Assembly (NCBI GenBank): GCA_037833965.1
Contig: AP031351.1
Location: forward strand, 12,970,501 to 13,034,500
Source of the DNA: Marchantia polymorpha subsp. ruderalis
Taxonomy: Eukaryota; Streptophyta; Marchantiopsida; Marchantiales; Marchantiaceae
DNA length: 64,000 nt
Reading direction: 5' to 3'
Every line of letters begins with the position of its first letter. The first letter of the stretch is position 1. Below, piece by piece: positions 1 through 12,690 of the stretch. The notes beneath the pieces are model-generated. The model saw nothing but the letters and a program-made list of their open reading frames with translations, did no database searches and was not told where the DNA came from. A program made the position numbers and the translations under genes.

Positions 1-1500
1 AACATTTGTATGTATTTTTTGCTTTATGAGATGTATCTAAATATTGTCTTTATGTAGATATACAGATATTTCTTCTAAGTTATTTCATACTAATGAACTT
101 CAAAGTCAAACACTTGCAATTTAAATGTCACAAAAAATTTAATTCTTTTGAAAATTATATAATCATATTATTTAGGAAAGTTTATGCTTGGAAAAATATG
201 TTATTTTCAGACTTTAAATTAAAATTGTAAATATAAATTTTCAAAATCATACAATGTGTACGTTGTATATTTGTTAACTTTTTTTGATTGAATAAATATT
301 ATGCGTGTATTTATGAGAAAAAATTAACCTTTGAACATTATGATATGTAAATAGCTATTAGAAAGTTATTAATATTTTTGATATTTATTGTTAATAATTC
401 GTATTTATTCAAATTTATTTGAATTGATTTGAATTTTTTTCTTTCTCACTCAATGTTTAGCTTATGACTTTTGATTTGCACTTACAAAATATGAAATCAA
501 ATATCTTGAACTTTTTTTTATATTCGAAAAATTCATGAGAATGACTATATTAGATTTTAATCTTCAAGAGTTTTCAGGTTTAAATAATTATATAATAAAT
601 GGATGAACTTATTTATGATTCACTTAAAAGCACAATGTTTTATTTTGTTTGAGTTTCAATAAAGTGCTAGGCAATGCGTAGTGATAGTTCATATCGTTTG
701 AATGGTGAAACACTTGTTATTGAATTGTTGATGTTTGATTTCACAGTCAGGAATCATATATGTTAACAAATGTCAACCATAGCCTTTTAAATAGTATGAA
801 TATTAATATTTTGAACTACGAGGTTTCATTCGATTTACTATGTGAAAATTGCCATTATAAATTTTAACTTTACAAAAGTATGAAATGATACAAGAATGCT
901 ATACACTGCATATTAAAAATTGAAATATTATTGTTGATGAACGATGAATGAATTCAATAAATACAGAATTTAATAAATATGATCCTTATAATATTTTCAA
1001 AAAGTTAATCTAGAATTTGAATTATTATTGAACTTGGAAAATAAATAGTCGGTAAGTGAATTTTCATCAAGTAGGCTATCCGTTAATACAAGGTATGATT
1101 GCAAAGTTTCGTGACGTTGAAGCATGGCATATGCTTGGTCATCACGTATTTGTCCTGCAGCATAGTGTGAGGTTTATTTCAAAAAGATGAATTTCATATA
1201 TTCCAGTTAAAATGGTCTGTTATGTTATATATCCATATGTTATTCTTCATAGGGCAGTATGCGTATGTGTCATGAAGCCGAGGATTGAATGCATTAAATA
1301 TCAGGTCAAATATATTCAAATAGAATGTACTTTAAAACGTGCAGCCTAAGACGTAAAATATCACCGGATAATGCTGCCAGTGGTGTGTGCCAATAAACAT
1401 TGCTCCAGGCGTGCGAACTCTAGTAGTTGTGCTAAATCATACTCAGCAGCAAGAATGATCATATCTGTGCACCATACAATTGGCCTCGGAAAGGCTGCGA
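1..1500. other. AT-rich intergenic DNA, no gene seen
   Basis: The stretch is strongly AT-rich up to about 1040, then gradually less so. I see no ORF of useful length on either strand, no recognisable transposon domain and no RNA gene. It looks like old, decayed intergenic or transposon DNA. Confidence 0.6.
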
Positions 1501-2575
1501 GACTAATGACGCGACTAACGTCGTTTCACCATTGACCCTGTAGAAAATCGGACTGTTGGGAATATGGAAACCCTAATCGCAGATGGTTTACGTGGTTGTC
1601 GACACAGGTCGGCCTTTCACAGACGGAGCTCAGAAAGTCGTAGACATCCTTCCGCTCAACGAACATGTTGCGACGCGAGTGCCGTCGATTTGTCCTCTTG
1701 CGTGGAGCCGAGCAACGCAAGGGAGGCACGCGGGTCCTCGCGATGGTTCTCGATCCAGAGCTCAGGGGAACTCGCAGGTGTAGAAGGAGCCGGTCACTGG
1801 AAAGCCAAAAGATGGGGAGAGCCCACAGCGAAGAAAGTAGAGGCGACGGAAAGCTTAGGGGAGAATGAGAAATTATGAATATCGGATGCAGGTTGATATC
1901 ACAAGAAATTATTTATTATTTAATAGTTCGAGGGGAAAAAGAACTTCTTCGCTTCGATCGACTGATGCGAAGCAAGGAAGGAGCACCCAAGCCTGAAGGG
2001 AGGCCGGAACGTGTGGAGAGAGAGGGACCGAAGCAAGGCGGAAGGCCCATGTGCTGACGGGGGCCATGGATTCCAACGGCATCCTGCTGGTCACGTCTGA
2101 CAGCGCGAGGGACGGAGGGCTGGGCTCGGGCTCGGAGCAGCTCCGTGACCCGAGCAGGCCGGAATAAATTTGAATTTTGTTTGCGAGAGAAGTAATGAGG
2201 CCCGCTGGCATGTGCGGCCTCTCCAGAGGAGTAGCTCGCTACAGCTAGGCCACACCTCAGAATGGGGCGAGCCGCGGCAGGACGGGGGGAGGACTGGGCC
2301 GTCGATGGGCGCGCGCGAGGGCCACGATGGACTGCGGGCCAGGCGAGCAAATAAAGAGGGAAAGGTTTGTCCGGAGAACCGGCGAAACCGGTTAGGTTCT
2401 GCCAGTAGAGCCAGCAGGCAAAGGGTGCGGGCCATCCACGGTGGCCGTCGTGCAGAGCTCGATCGACGGCGCGCGGAGGCCCACTCTCCCGCCTGCCTCG
2501 CTTCCCTCCATCGTCCCTCGAGGGGCTCAGGCTCGGGAGCGGGCTCACAGAAAGAGAGGAAAGGCAGTCCGGGCT

Positions 2576-2652
2576 GGAGAGAGAGAGCGAGCGAGCGAGC
2601 AAGCCAGCCAGCGCGAGAGAGAGAGAGAGAGAGAGAAAGCGAGCGAGAGCGA
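2576..2652 (+). repeat. GA/GAGC microsatellite in the importin alpha leader
   Basis: An interrupted run of GAGA and GAGC units lies about 600 bases before the importin alpha start codon. Plant promoters and leaders often carry GA tracts, which BPC-type GAGA-binding proteins can recognise. That role is an inference here. Confidence 0.7.
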
Positions 2653-2686
2653 GATTGCTCTTCCCCAGGACCGGCTCTCTGCTTCC

Positions 2687-2726
2687 TGCCTGCCTGCCTG
2701 CCTGCTGCTGCTGCTGCTGCTGCTGC
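2687..2726 (+). repeat. CCTG and CTG microsatellites in the leader
   Basis: About four CCTG units run directly into eight CTG units (2702-2726), followed by CTT units. They lie in the presumed 5' leader of the importin alpha gene. On the minus strand they create a spurious poly-Gln/Ala ORF. Confidence 0.8.
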
Positions 2727-3239
2727 TTCTTCTTCTCGGTGCTGCGTCCGGCTTCCGGCCTGCCTTGCCTCCTCCGTTCTGCCCGTCCCTCCTCTGGCGC
2801 CTGCACTCGCCTTCATCAGTCGCGTTGCCTTCCGCCTTTCACTCGGATTCCCTCTCTTCTTCTCGACTCTCTCGATCTCTGACCTCTTTTCAATCTCTGC
2901 CTCTCCCCTCCGCTTCTGCTCCTCCTTCGCCTGGGCGGGACGGACTGCCGCGCTTCCTGCCCTCGTTCTCTTGCGTTCGTCGTCCATCGCTTCTGGGCCG
3001 CGAGCCCCGTCCGTGTGTTCGCAGATCTCTCGCAGGTCGGCTTCTGTCCAGGTTTGTAGCTGGCTTGTGGTGCTCGTGGTTGGATTGGGGATCTATTCGA
3101 TTCATTCCCCTGTTCTCGCTTGCGCTGTGGCAGCCTCTAAGCTGGTGTATCTGGTGGTTGTAGGAGCAAAAACTGCCAGTTCTGGTCCGTTCTAGGTTGG
3201 GATCGCCAGTCTCCTCTTTTCGGAAGTGACTTTCTCACC

Positions 3240-6200
3240 ATGTCTCTCCGCCCGAATGCCCGGACTGAGGTCCGGAAGAAAAGTTACAAGCTGGCCGTCG
3301 ATGCCGATGAAGCCCGCAGGAAGAGAGAGGACAACATGGTTGAGATCCGGAAAAACAAGCGGGAGGAGAGTTTGCTGAAGAAGAGAAGAGAGGGCATGCA
3401 GCCGCAGCAGTTTGCTTCCAGCGTTCACTCATCTGCCACTGAGAAGAAGGTGAGCTATCTGTACGGTAACGTGCCTCCAATCCTCTTTCGCCGCGGCCAG
3501 GCGAGAGCGGTTATGAAGTCGATCAGATTCTGCATATGCAAGCCCTCGGGTGCAGGGAATGCCCTGCTGCTTCATCGTCTTGTGGGATGTGTCTTGATGT
3601 CTCAAGCAGGACCTTTGACATACTGTCATGTGACAAGCCAATGGTTCTTGTTACCTTTCGCGGGAGCTAGACTAGCCTGGTGGTGCTTGGGATCTTGAAA
3701 CGAAGTCTCGATATGGATTCGCAGGAATGGACTTGTGAATGCCTGAATTTCGCACGATTCGAGATATATGTACTAACCGCGGTCGTGACTCTCTGGTTGA
3801 ATCAATCGTACATGCACATAAGTACTTGTCTTCAGTACTAAACATCCCCTTGATTCTCCAACCATTCACACGCCAGACCAAGGAGTCGCACTGAAAGTTC
3901 TGCAGAATTGATGGTTCACTGCCAGGGCGTTTAAACGTTTTTTTTTACTGTATTGTAGCAGCTGGAGAGTTTGCCAGCAATGGTCGCGGGAGTATGGTCC
4001 GAAGACGGAACCGCACAGTTAGAAGCTACCACGCACTTTCGGAAATTACTGTCAATAGGTAACTGCTGATGTCCTCTTCCATGCACGCTCTTACACCTTT
4101 CCAGATTTCCTTGCTTGTGGTGCCATGCCCAGCAGGATTGCATTTCTCAGTAGTCCCGATGCTCCCTCTAGTATGTTCACTGATGAGGTTCGTTGACCGG
4201 TCTATCTTTTGACTTTCTGAATTCATGAAATTTATATCTGCTCTGTCTACAGAGAGAAGCCCTCCTATCGAAGAAGTTATCGCTGCTGGAGTAGTGCCCC
4301 GGTTTGTGGAGTTTCTTGTGAGAAGCGACTTTCCACAACTTCAGGTGACCACGAGGCCCTTCTATCCTGTTTCCCTCCCTCTCCCGTCCTTGTGTACTCT
4401 GCACCATGCAGTTGTCAGTATTACTCCTCCGTTTGGGGCGGTTTAGTAAGAAGATAATTCACCCATGTGTGTGTAGTGAGAACGGGCAAGGATAGTGTTC
4501 CTCCTGTTTTGACGTTGCGGAAGTGGATATCAGGAGTGACACTGCTTGTCTATGGCGTAACGCAGGCAATGTCCGCCTTTTCTTAACTGGACTGAAACTG
4601 TCCAGCGGCCCTCTAGTTCACGTCGATTATTCCAGGAGTTCTGTCAGATACGATGTGATGCGCAATTTTGCTTTGCAACCCCTCGATCTCCATGCTAGGG
4701 ATTAGGGTGGTTCCCCATTTCTCTCGTTTGCAACCATTGGTCATGTTAGTTCTGAATGCGCTCGCACATCAACTAGGCTTGTGTGGAGTGCCTTGTATGC
4801 TGACTTCACTCGCTTAGCGAAAGAGTTTGATGATTTGAAGTAGTGTCATTCTCCGAGCCTGTCATCTCCGCCAGTTAATAAGGACAGATCGCACCTCTGT
4901 TGGCTTGACATAGTTACCTGTGCCAAGTTGTATTTATGATGTATTGTACTGCTTTGTCTAAGATAGTGGATTGTGTTGCTGTCGAATCCGACCTAATTTA
5001 GGTCTAGTAATTATTGTGGTTCACGAGAGACACGACAGAATTTCAAGGTTTCTCAAGAATTCTATCGGATCTATCGACTCGATCTTGTCTCGTATTGGTA
5101 TGACTAACTCTATGTGCATGGACGATTGCCGTCTCATGAGAAGAAGAATCTCTGCTGGACAGTGTGTAGGTCCCCTCATGGTTTATAAGGATCTTGTTTA
5201 ACGATGAACATGTTGCAGACAAGAATATGGACTACTAGTTGATTTGACTCTTCGCTCTCCAAACAATATATTCTCACAAGTCACCTGCCGTTTGCAGTTC
5301 GAAGCAGCTTGGGCTCTGACAAACATTGCCTCTGGAACGTCTGAGCACACTCGGGTAGTGATCGATCACGGAGCAGTACCTATATTTGTGCAGTTATTAA
5401 GTTCACCAAGTGACGACGTTCGTGAGCAGGTAAGGAATTTGTCTTCTGTGTCCAATTGGCGGTTTCCTTTCAAATCCTCGTTAACGGTGTCCCCATTCTG
5501 ACATTTTTCTTGACTTCCCACAGGCGGTGTGGGCTCTTGGGAACGTTGCGGGAGACTCTCCTCAGTGCAGAGATCTGGTTTTGAGTCACGGTGCACTCAT
5601 GCCCCTACTGAATCAGCTCACTGAAAATGCCAAGCTATCCATGCTGAGGAACGCCACATGGACGCTTTCAAACTTTTGCCGCGGCAAGCCTCAGCCTCTT
5701 TTTGAGCAGGTGAATACCTCACTGAGACGCGTATTTTCACGATCATGATTTCTTCAGAGGTTTAGCAATGCATTGTCGCCTTGCGAGCGCAGCAATTAAT
5801 CCTTCTGCTTTTTGCATGCAGTCCAAGCCGGCTCTTCCAGCACTGCAAAGACTCATCCATTCTTCGGACGAGGAAGTGCTCACAGACGCTTGCTGGGCCC
5901 TATCATACTTGTCTGATGGAACCAATGACAAAATTCAGGCCGTGATAGAGGCCGGTGTGTGCCGTCGCCTAGTTGAGCTGCTACTGTAAGTGCCTTTGAC
6001 TCTGGTACCTTTGAAGTTTTTTAATGGTCGGTTTTTTGTATATAATGTGACTGAAATTACATCGGATTCCGCAGGCATCCTTCTCCATCTGTGCTCATCC
6101 CCGCCCTGCGCACTGTTGGAAACATTGTCACTGGCGATGACCTTCAGACGCAGGTAATATGAGATAATTGTTGCTAGTTTTATTTTGTGCCTTCACTATG

Positions 6201-6979
6201 TTCCGTTCTCTACCCATTCAGTAGATTAATATTTTACCTTCTTGTTCCGCGCAGTTTATTATCAACAATCAGGCTCTTCCTTGCCTACTCACTCTGTTGA
6301 CTCACACGCACAAGAAGAGCATCAAGAAAGAGGCCTGCTGGACTATTTCGAACATCACAGCTGGTAACAAGGATCAGATTCAAGCTGTCATTGACGCCAA
6401 TATAATTCCTCCCCTGGTGCAATTGCTTGCGAGCGCCGAGTTCGACATCAAGAAAGAAGCCGCGTGGGCCATTTCGAACGCCACATCCGGTGGCACACAC
6501 GATCAGATTAAGTACGCTCGGAGATGGTCGCTTCGATGCTTTATCTCGCACTTGCTGCGTAGGTTAAACTCGTTTCTGACATTCTCAATTTTGATGGCAG
6601 GTACCTTGTGAACCAGGGTTGTATCAAACCCCTGTGTGATCTCCTTACTTGCACTGATTCCCGTATCGTTACCGTTTCTCTCGAGGGACTCGAGAACATT
6701 CTTAAAGTTGGTGAGGCGGAGAAGGATCTGGGCACCACAGGTGGAATTAATCTGTACGCCCGATACATTGATGAAGCAGAGGGTCTTGAGAAAATTGAAA
6801 ATTTGCAGACTCACGACAATAACGAAATTTACGAGAAGGCAGTCAAGATCCTTGAGACCTATTGGCTAGAGGATGACGAGGAGCAAAATTTGAATTCCAC
6901 TGGCGATCAAAATCAGCCCGGATTCCAGTTTGGTGGTAACCAGCCGTCTGTCCCATCCGGAGGCTTCAACTTTGGTTAA
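3240..6979 (+). CDS. Importin subunit alpha (karyopherin alpha), nine coding exons
   Basis: This is the adaptor that binds nuclear-localisation signals and joins cargo to importin beta for transport through the nuclear pore. I read nine coding exons, all with GT-AG introns and matching phases: 3240-3449, 3959-4058, 4253-4344, 5298-5429, 5524-5709, 5822-5985, 6075-6153, 6255-6511 and 6601-6979. The product is 532 aa, the usual length for plant importin alpha. Residues ~1-70 form the importin-beta-binding domain, with basic clusters such as RRKRED and LLKKRREG. The rest is a series of armadillo repeats with the Trp/Asn ladder that binds NLS peptides: [44 protein letters not shown] and [11 protein letters not shown]. 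One repeat has Tyr instead of Asn ([11 protein letters not shown]), as is normal for the family. The C-terminus is acidic and ends in GGFNFG. The start is fixed by the family N-terminus MSLRP. The gene appears intact. Which paralogue it matches cannot be settled here. Confidence 0.97.
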
Positions 6980-6982
6980 GAG

Positions 6983-7152
6983 GTGAGTTGTTTCCATACT
7001 TCTCTCTGCACTCTAAGGAACTGGAACGATCGTCAAATCGAAAAGCGGCAATGTAAAAGTGTAGGACATTCCACCATTCTGTATGAGATGGAAATCATTT
7101 TAGTGCACCTTTGGTTCTCTCTGGTCCTGATGTTCCTTGTTTCATGCCGCAG
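6983..7152 (+). other. Probable intron in the 3' UTR of the importin alpha gene
   Basis: A good donor (GAG followed by GTGAGT) lies three bases after the stop codon, and a pyrimidine-containing acceptor ending in GCCGCAG lies at 7152. If it is used, the intron falls entirely in the 3' UTR. No transcript evidence is available, so this rests on splice-site quality alone. Confidence 0.45.
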
Positions 7153-8880
7153 TTATATTGAAGATCGTAACTTACTGTGAATATCCTCGAGATGATGGGT
7201 TCGAGGAATCTGAGAGGCAAGCTAAGCGTTGCTGCATCACATGTGTACTCGAAACACCTCTCTGGCTCTGCTGACATGTTGGCCGCTGACAGTTACTTCC
7301 CGGTCGCGAGTCCTGACCACTGTGAAACGTGGTTGGTGAAAGCGAGGTCCTCAGTACAGGACTTGTCTGCTGTCTGACACAACTAACGGGTTTAAGCAAC
7401 ACATCTGGTTGGAGGTTACAAACTGCTGCCTGATGGTACTAATCTGCCTGTGCCACATACCGCGCGTCCCTCCAAGAACGTATGGTGAAGTGTGAGCAAG
7501 AGGTTCAGCAGTCCAGAACTGGGCATTGTTGTAAGAACTCCTGCTCACAGCGACAATTGACACTGCTTCGCCTTGAGGGGCTTGCATTACCTGACCCCTT
7601 AGTGTAACATAAACTGTTGCACTTTGATGCTCATTTTTGGCCACGCTGAATTTCGATGCATCTCAATCAGTGACTACTGAGTCCTGGTTTACTGACTGCC
7701 ATTAATGGTTCTTTCATGGTGGCAATCTCTTGCTCCATGAACTTGGAATTGAGCTCACTTTGATTGAGCACACTTCTGTTGACTCTTTTACTGAGCGTAT
7801 GCTGATTTGCATATGTAGTCAGCTGACATTACCTGCACGTTGCGCTACGAGTTTTCGTCAGGCGGAGCTTACTCATGATCTGTTTTGACTAACTTGTAAA
7901 TTTAACAAGTTACAATCACCTAGTTCGTACTCTGCGTGAAGAATGGGTTCTACCTGGCCAGGCGATCAAGAAGTCGCTTGCCAGTATAGAAGGATGGTTA
8001 TGCTAGCGCAGTTTCAAAAGATAATCTGGTCAGGCTGTATGAGAAGCCTGATCGTAGATTAGCTGATTTGACCCAGTAGTTGTGGTTATGATTAGTAGTG
8101 ATATGTTTCGGAGCCTTCAGGGGTCGGAATTAGGACCTTTGAAGACAGTTGTTTGCATCAGGTCAAGTGAAATTTGACATTGGTCTCGGTTTCTTCTCTG
8201 ACCACCTTGAGAACTATTCATCACTTTCATTGGAGGTTGAAGACTTCGCGGTTATCTTTACTTTGTGGGTCAGTTCTAGGACTTATGATTGCTAGCTAGT
8301 ATAAGAGTCCGAAATCCGAGGGAGGATACATACATGGACTGGAGAGATATACAAAGACCTCTTGTATATGAATTGTTGTAATTTGTGCCTGACAAGCCTT
8401 GATAAATGAGTTTATTATTATGATGAAATACATAGCGTATCTTGAAGTGTCGAAATGTGGAGTTGATCATTTGAAGATTTGCCCTCCCATATTGAATGGT
8501 AGGATCGTTCATTTATTCTCGGAATTGGTTCAGGAGATGATAGTGCACATACATGTGGAGAAAACGTGTGGCCTGCTAGCCGGATTTCAAGAGAAATGTC
8601 GAAGCCTAAAATTCATATTGCGTGCACTGTTTGAACTCTCACGTCGTTCATCAAGAATATTAAAACAGTTGATGAAATATTTGACAGTGAAATTTTATGA
8701 CGATGTTGTTTCCTCTATTGAAAGCAGCAAGTATCACATGGTGTACGCAGTTGCGTCTGCCTAAGTGTATGGTGAAACTGTAACCTACATGGTTGCGTCT
8801 GCCTATATGTTTCACGAACCTCTGACGCACATGTTTGGTAGCGTTCGTGAGAACCTTCAATTGACTATAGAGCGCCAGAT
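7153..8880 (+). other. 3' flank of the importin alpha gene; no second gene seen
   Basis: The DNA is of intermediate GC content and probably holds the 3' UTR. A 121-aa ORF at 8399-8764 on the plus strand has no motif I recognise. Its flank holds a repeated 14-mer (gttgcgtctgccta at 8750 and 8792). I regard the ORF as chance. Confidence 0.45.
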
Positions 8881-11800
8881 AATTTTCTTTGGTGTGTCGC
8901 CATTTTTTTAATGTTAGTTAAAAAAATTAACATCAAAAACCTGTTGTTTTTTCCATCATCTTTGATTCATAATTATCATACGTCTTTAAAATAAAAATAG
9001 AGCAGCTTTCGTCTCTAAACTTGATTGAAACTACGACTAATATACAGATTATTGTAAGTGAGAGCAATTTGTCAAGCCCAAGTCGCAGTGTAGTCTATTA
9101 CAAATTAATCAACACGCAAACGCAAACACAGACATGTAAACATTAACCCAGATCGCACATTTATGCCAAATGGTAAATGAGTTACTTATGAATAGGTTTT
9201 ACTGAAATAAATTAATTATACCTTTGAAGGAAGTGAAAACTCCTATTCTGTCCTTTCAAACTAGGATAAATACCGTTTGACTATATGAAACCGTAAGCTG
9301 ACTATATTACAGCATGCAATCGATCAAAGTAAACAATCAACCAGAGATTATTTACATGATTTGGAAATTCAAACGATAATTGAATGACTAAATTAGATGT
9401 AAATTTAATTTGGGATTTTACTCAAAACTACTGACAACCATACATTACCTACACTTCATTGTACACTTAATGTTAAACAAACCACTTTTTGTTTCACCTC
9501 TTGAAGCTTTGATTTACCACTGTCAGGATTGAGCAAAGTCTTCTTAATAATAAACTTCGCATAATTCAGTAGATTTTAGATAAGGAAATAAAATTGTGGT
9601 AATAACATCTTACTAAATTTGATGACTGCATTCTTAATAAATTGCAGGTAAATTCTTTGAGTAAGTTATATAATATTTGGTTGAAAAGAACTCATCAGAA
9701 GATTCAAGTTATAACCGAATTTATAGTGGTATATTCAAGTAAGTCTATTATCAATGCTTTTTAAGCAAAATACTAACATTGTTATTAGTTAGTCACACGT
9801 CATAAACAAGAACTCTTCACTCAAAATAATCTAATACTTTCAAAAGAAAAAAACTAATCCATTTGCTTTTCTTAGTTTTTCAATACTCCACATAGATCAT
9901 TGTTTCCATTTTTTTAGATTATGGATAATAATTGCCACGTTTTTCTTTGGTTGCAATTTAACCGATTAAACTTTTGACCATTAAACAAACAAAGAAAAGT
10001 CTTGGAAAGAAGGTAAAGTACATCTTTACATGGAAATACTGTTCCGATTGCTTTTCAGTCACAAACGGAAAGTTCGACGTGACTTATGCAACATACTTTT
10101 ACGAGCAGATGACTAGTAAATTAAAAAAGATGAATTCAAATGCATTCAAATTCATCTCAATCTTTTAGAGATGAACCAAAGTGACACCACGTTCATAGAA
10201 CAAAGTAACAGACAATTACGTATGAGTTTTTATCATGAATACATTTTGATGGAAAATTATGTAATTTGCGCTAAATTTGTAACAAAAATACTGGAAAAGA
10301 ATTTGTGTTTGAATTAAGTTTTTGTCATTTTTTTTCCTGAAAACAAATTATTTCAAACATGAAAAATACACAAAAATTTGGTGATTTGGAGGAACACAAA
10401 AAATTGGGCACTTTCAGTTTTGCCAAATCGTCAAATGGCAAAAAGCGAAATCAACAAATTGTGAAAAATACAGAACTTAACCGAAATGCAAAAGCGCCAA
10501 ATCAGCATAAGTTCAAAGTAACAAAATACTAAATAGTCAAAGTAACAAAGTAACAAAATACCAAATATTTAAAGTGATGAACTGTTAATTGTTGAAGCTC
10601 TTAAGGAGAAAATTGTTGAAAATGAAACATCTAAAGTGACAAAGATTCCAAATTTTTTGAATAAATTGATTGAAAAATTGAATGTTGAGTTATACATGAT
10701 GGTAATGACAAAAACCTTGTTAATGAAACATAATAATAATACAGTCAAAGATTTGAAATGATCACAAGAGTATTATTAGTATTTAGATATCTGTAATGTA
10801 AGCTTTTTTGCAATCAACAACTTCAATGTATTTATTCATCAAAATTTGATCTCAATAAATTTAACTTCTCTTGCAGAATTATAGCTTGAAATCGATTAAA
10901 ATTATAGCTTGAAAAACTGCATAAATATTCATTATCTTAGTTAAGTAGCTATAGCAGTTTTTACAAATTTTTTCTTTCATTTTTTACAAGATAAATATTG
11001 AATGTAAATACATGCTTGTGTAAAACTTAAAACAATCATACAGTGATTTTTTTGAATATATTCATTTTTTGTGATATGTAGTGATGTGATGTATTTTATT
11101 CTTAAAGAACAATTGAAATATTTACAAATAAGATTTTTGTTACTTTTTGTATGTATTTAAAGCACAAAGTTTGACCTGTATGTACCAGCAAGATAGTAAA
11201 TCCATGATTTTGTCCAAAAATAATCAATCAAGAGGTAATTTGCAAGATGATGGAGTATATCAACGCAAAATCTATAGATTCAAAGCGATATATGATTCTT
11301 TATTAGCTATGGGTCATCACAGTCCAAAATGCACAAGTTGATAAATTTATGAGGATGAATTCACATATCTATGCATTCAATCAAAAGTTTGAATATAATA
11401 ATTTCAATTATATGTACAAAAATCTGTTGATTTAGTTGATATACTGATTTTACATATCGAAATAAGGTGATACGCCTCTAGAAATGTTTTTTATAAGAAG
11501 AATATCATTCTATCATATTGCAATATCATTTTAATAGCTTCAAATGTTTTCAATTGCAGTTCAAGATGAGGTAAATTGCTTGTATAACTTCTTATAACAT
11601 TCATGTTACATTGTGCACATTTGCTGTTGACAATATAACACTTACAAAATAGAAAGAAAAATGCGTCATATTTTTTCACCTTTTTATACATTCTCACTTA
11701 AAATCTAAAATTTTACCCATGCCATTCACATGACATTAATTTAGCTCTAGCAGTTTACGCGTCAAAGTCAGCTTATACTTCTTGCAATCTATCAAACAAA

Positions 11801-12690
11801 TCTCTTCCTAGATGATTGATAGCTTTCATACACTATTAGTCAAAATGTATAGCATATGTATGTATCTCTAATAACATCATACAAATTTGATCTAGAGATT
11901 AGATCAATTTTTGTATGCAATTCCATGGTTATAATTTTGAGTTACAACAACATCTCAACAGAATAGTTGAGGTTGTTTGATATACATCTTGCATAGTCAA
12001 GTTTTGAAATTCATCAACAATTTTTTTGATAGATTTTCTTTTGTACCGTGAGTTTTTAAAATTTCACTCCAAAGAATGAAGTGGAAGATGCAAGGCTCCG
12101 CAAAAATATGCCAAACGGATGCGTGAAGTACATGCGGCGCGGACAAACAACATATGACGGATGTCTGAAGGATCAATTAAATTTTGAAATTTTCTTGCTT
12201 CAGATTTAGTTTCACGCGACTATCAAACCGGCATCCAAATCTGTTCAAAACCTGATGCTCATGCCAAACATATGATAACCTATTGAATCTTGCTGAATCT
12301 ATTCCAAACTTACGAACCTTCAAATCTTTCAAACATATTCTGAATCTAACTAACCTTGTTGAACCTAAAATCGGACGGAGTCTGACGAAGTCAGATGGAG
12401 ACGTAAGGACGTTGATTGTTGCTGACTTTAATCGTTAATCGCTGTCGTTGATCATGAAAATTATTAATTGAATAATTTCTCATAGGAGCTAGGAATAGTT
12501 TAAAATCTTTTGGGGAGACGATGTATGAGTGAAAAATAATCACACGTCACTGAACATTTTACTTTTCTTGCCACAACTTCTTGCATTTGTCGGATTGAGA
12601 TTTCAATATATAATGATGAAAGAGGAGGTTATGACATTGTCAATTACAATAGACGTGGTGACTATGTGCTTTGATAGAGAAAAGTCTAGA
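8880..12690. other. AT-rich block, no gene seen
   Basis: The composition is strongly AT-rich, with short degenerate repeats (for example the repeated caaagtaacaaaatac around 10510-10560) and an imperfect palindrome near 10128-10155. No ORF over 70 aa and no recognisable protein domain is present. It is probably decayed transposon DNA flanking the gypsy remnants that follow. Confidence 0.55.

Larger units (their letters stand above)
1500..3239 (+). promoter_or_regulatory. Upstream region and 5' leader of the importin alpha gene
   Basis: GC content rises sharply from about 1500. The last ~700 bases before the ATG at 3240 are pyrimidine-rich and full of simple repeats (GA at 2576-2640, CCTG and CTG at 2687-2726), typical of a long plant 5' leader. 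I cannot place the transcription start and see no convincing TATA box close to the gene. Several long ORFs cross this interval on both strands, but they are low-complexity (Ser/Arg/Leu runs coded by the repeats) and look like shadows of composition, not genes. Confidence 0.5.

Noticed and set aside
1916-2987. Two long minus-strand ORFs (296 and 298 aa) over the importin alpha leader
   Set aside because: They consist of low-complexity Gln, Ala, Ser, Leu and Arg runs encoded by the CTG and GA repeats, overlap each other in different frames, and show no domain.
2170-3195. 341-aa and 240-aa plus-strand ORFs before the importin alpha start
   Set aside because: They have the same low-complexity origin, and the importin alpha start at 3240 is fixed by family similarity. 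They are part of the leader.
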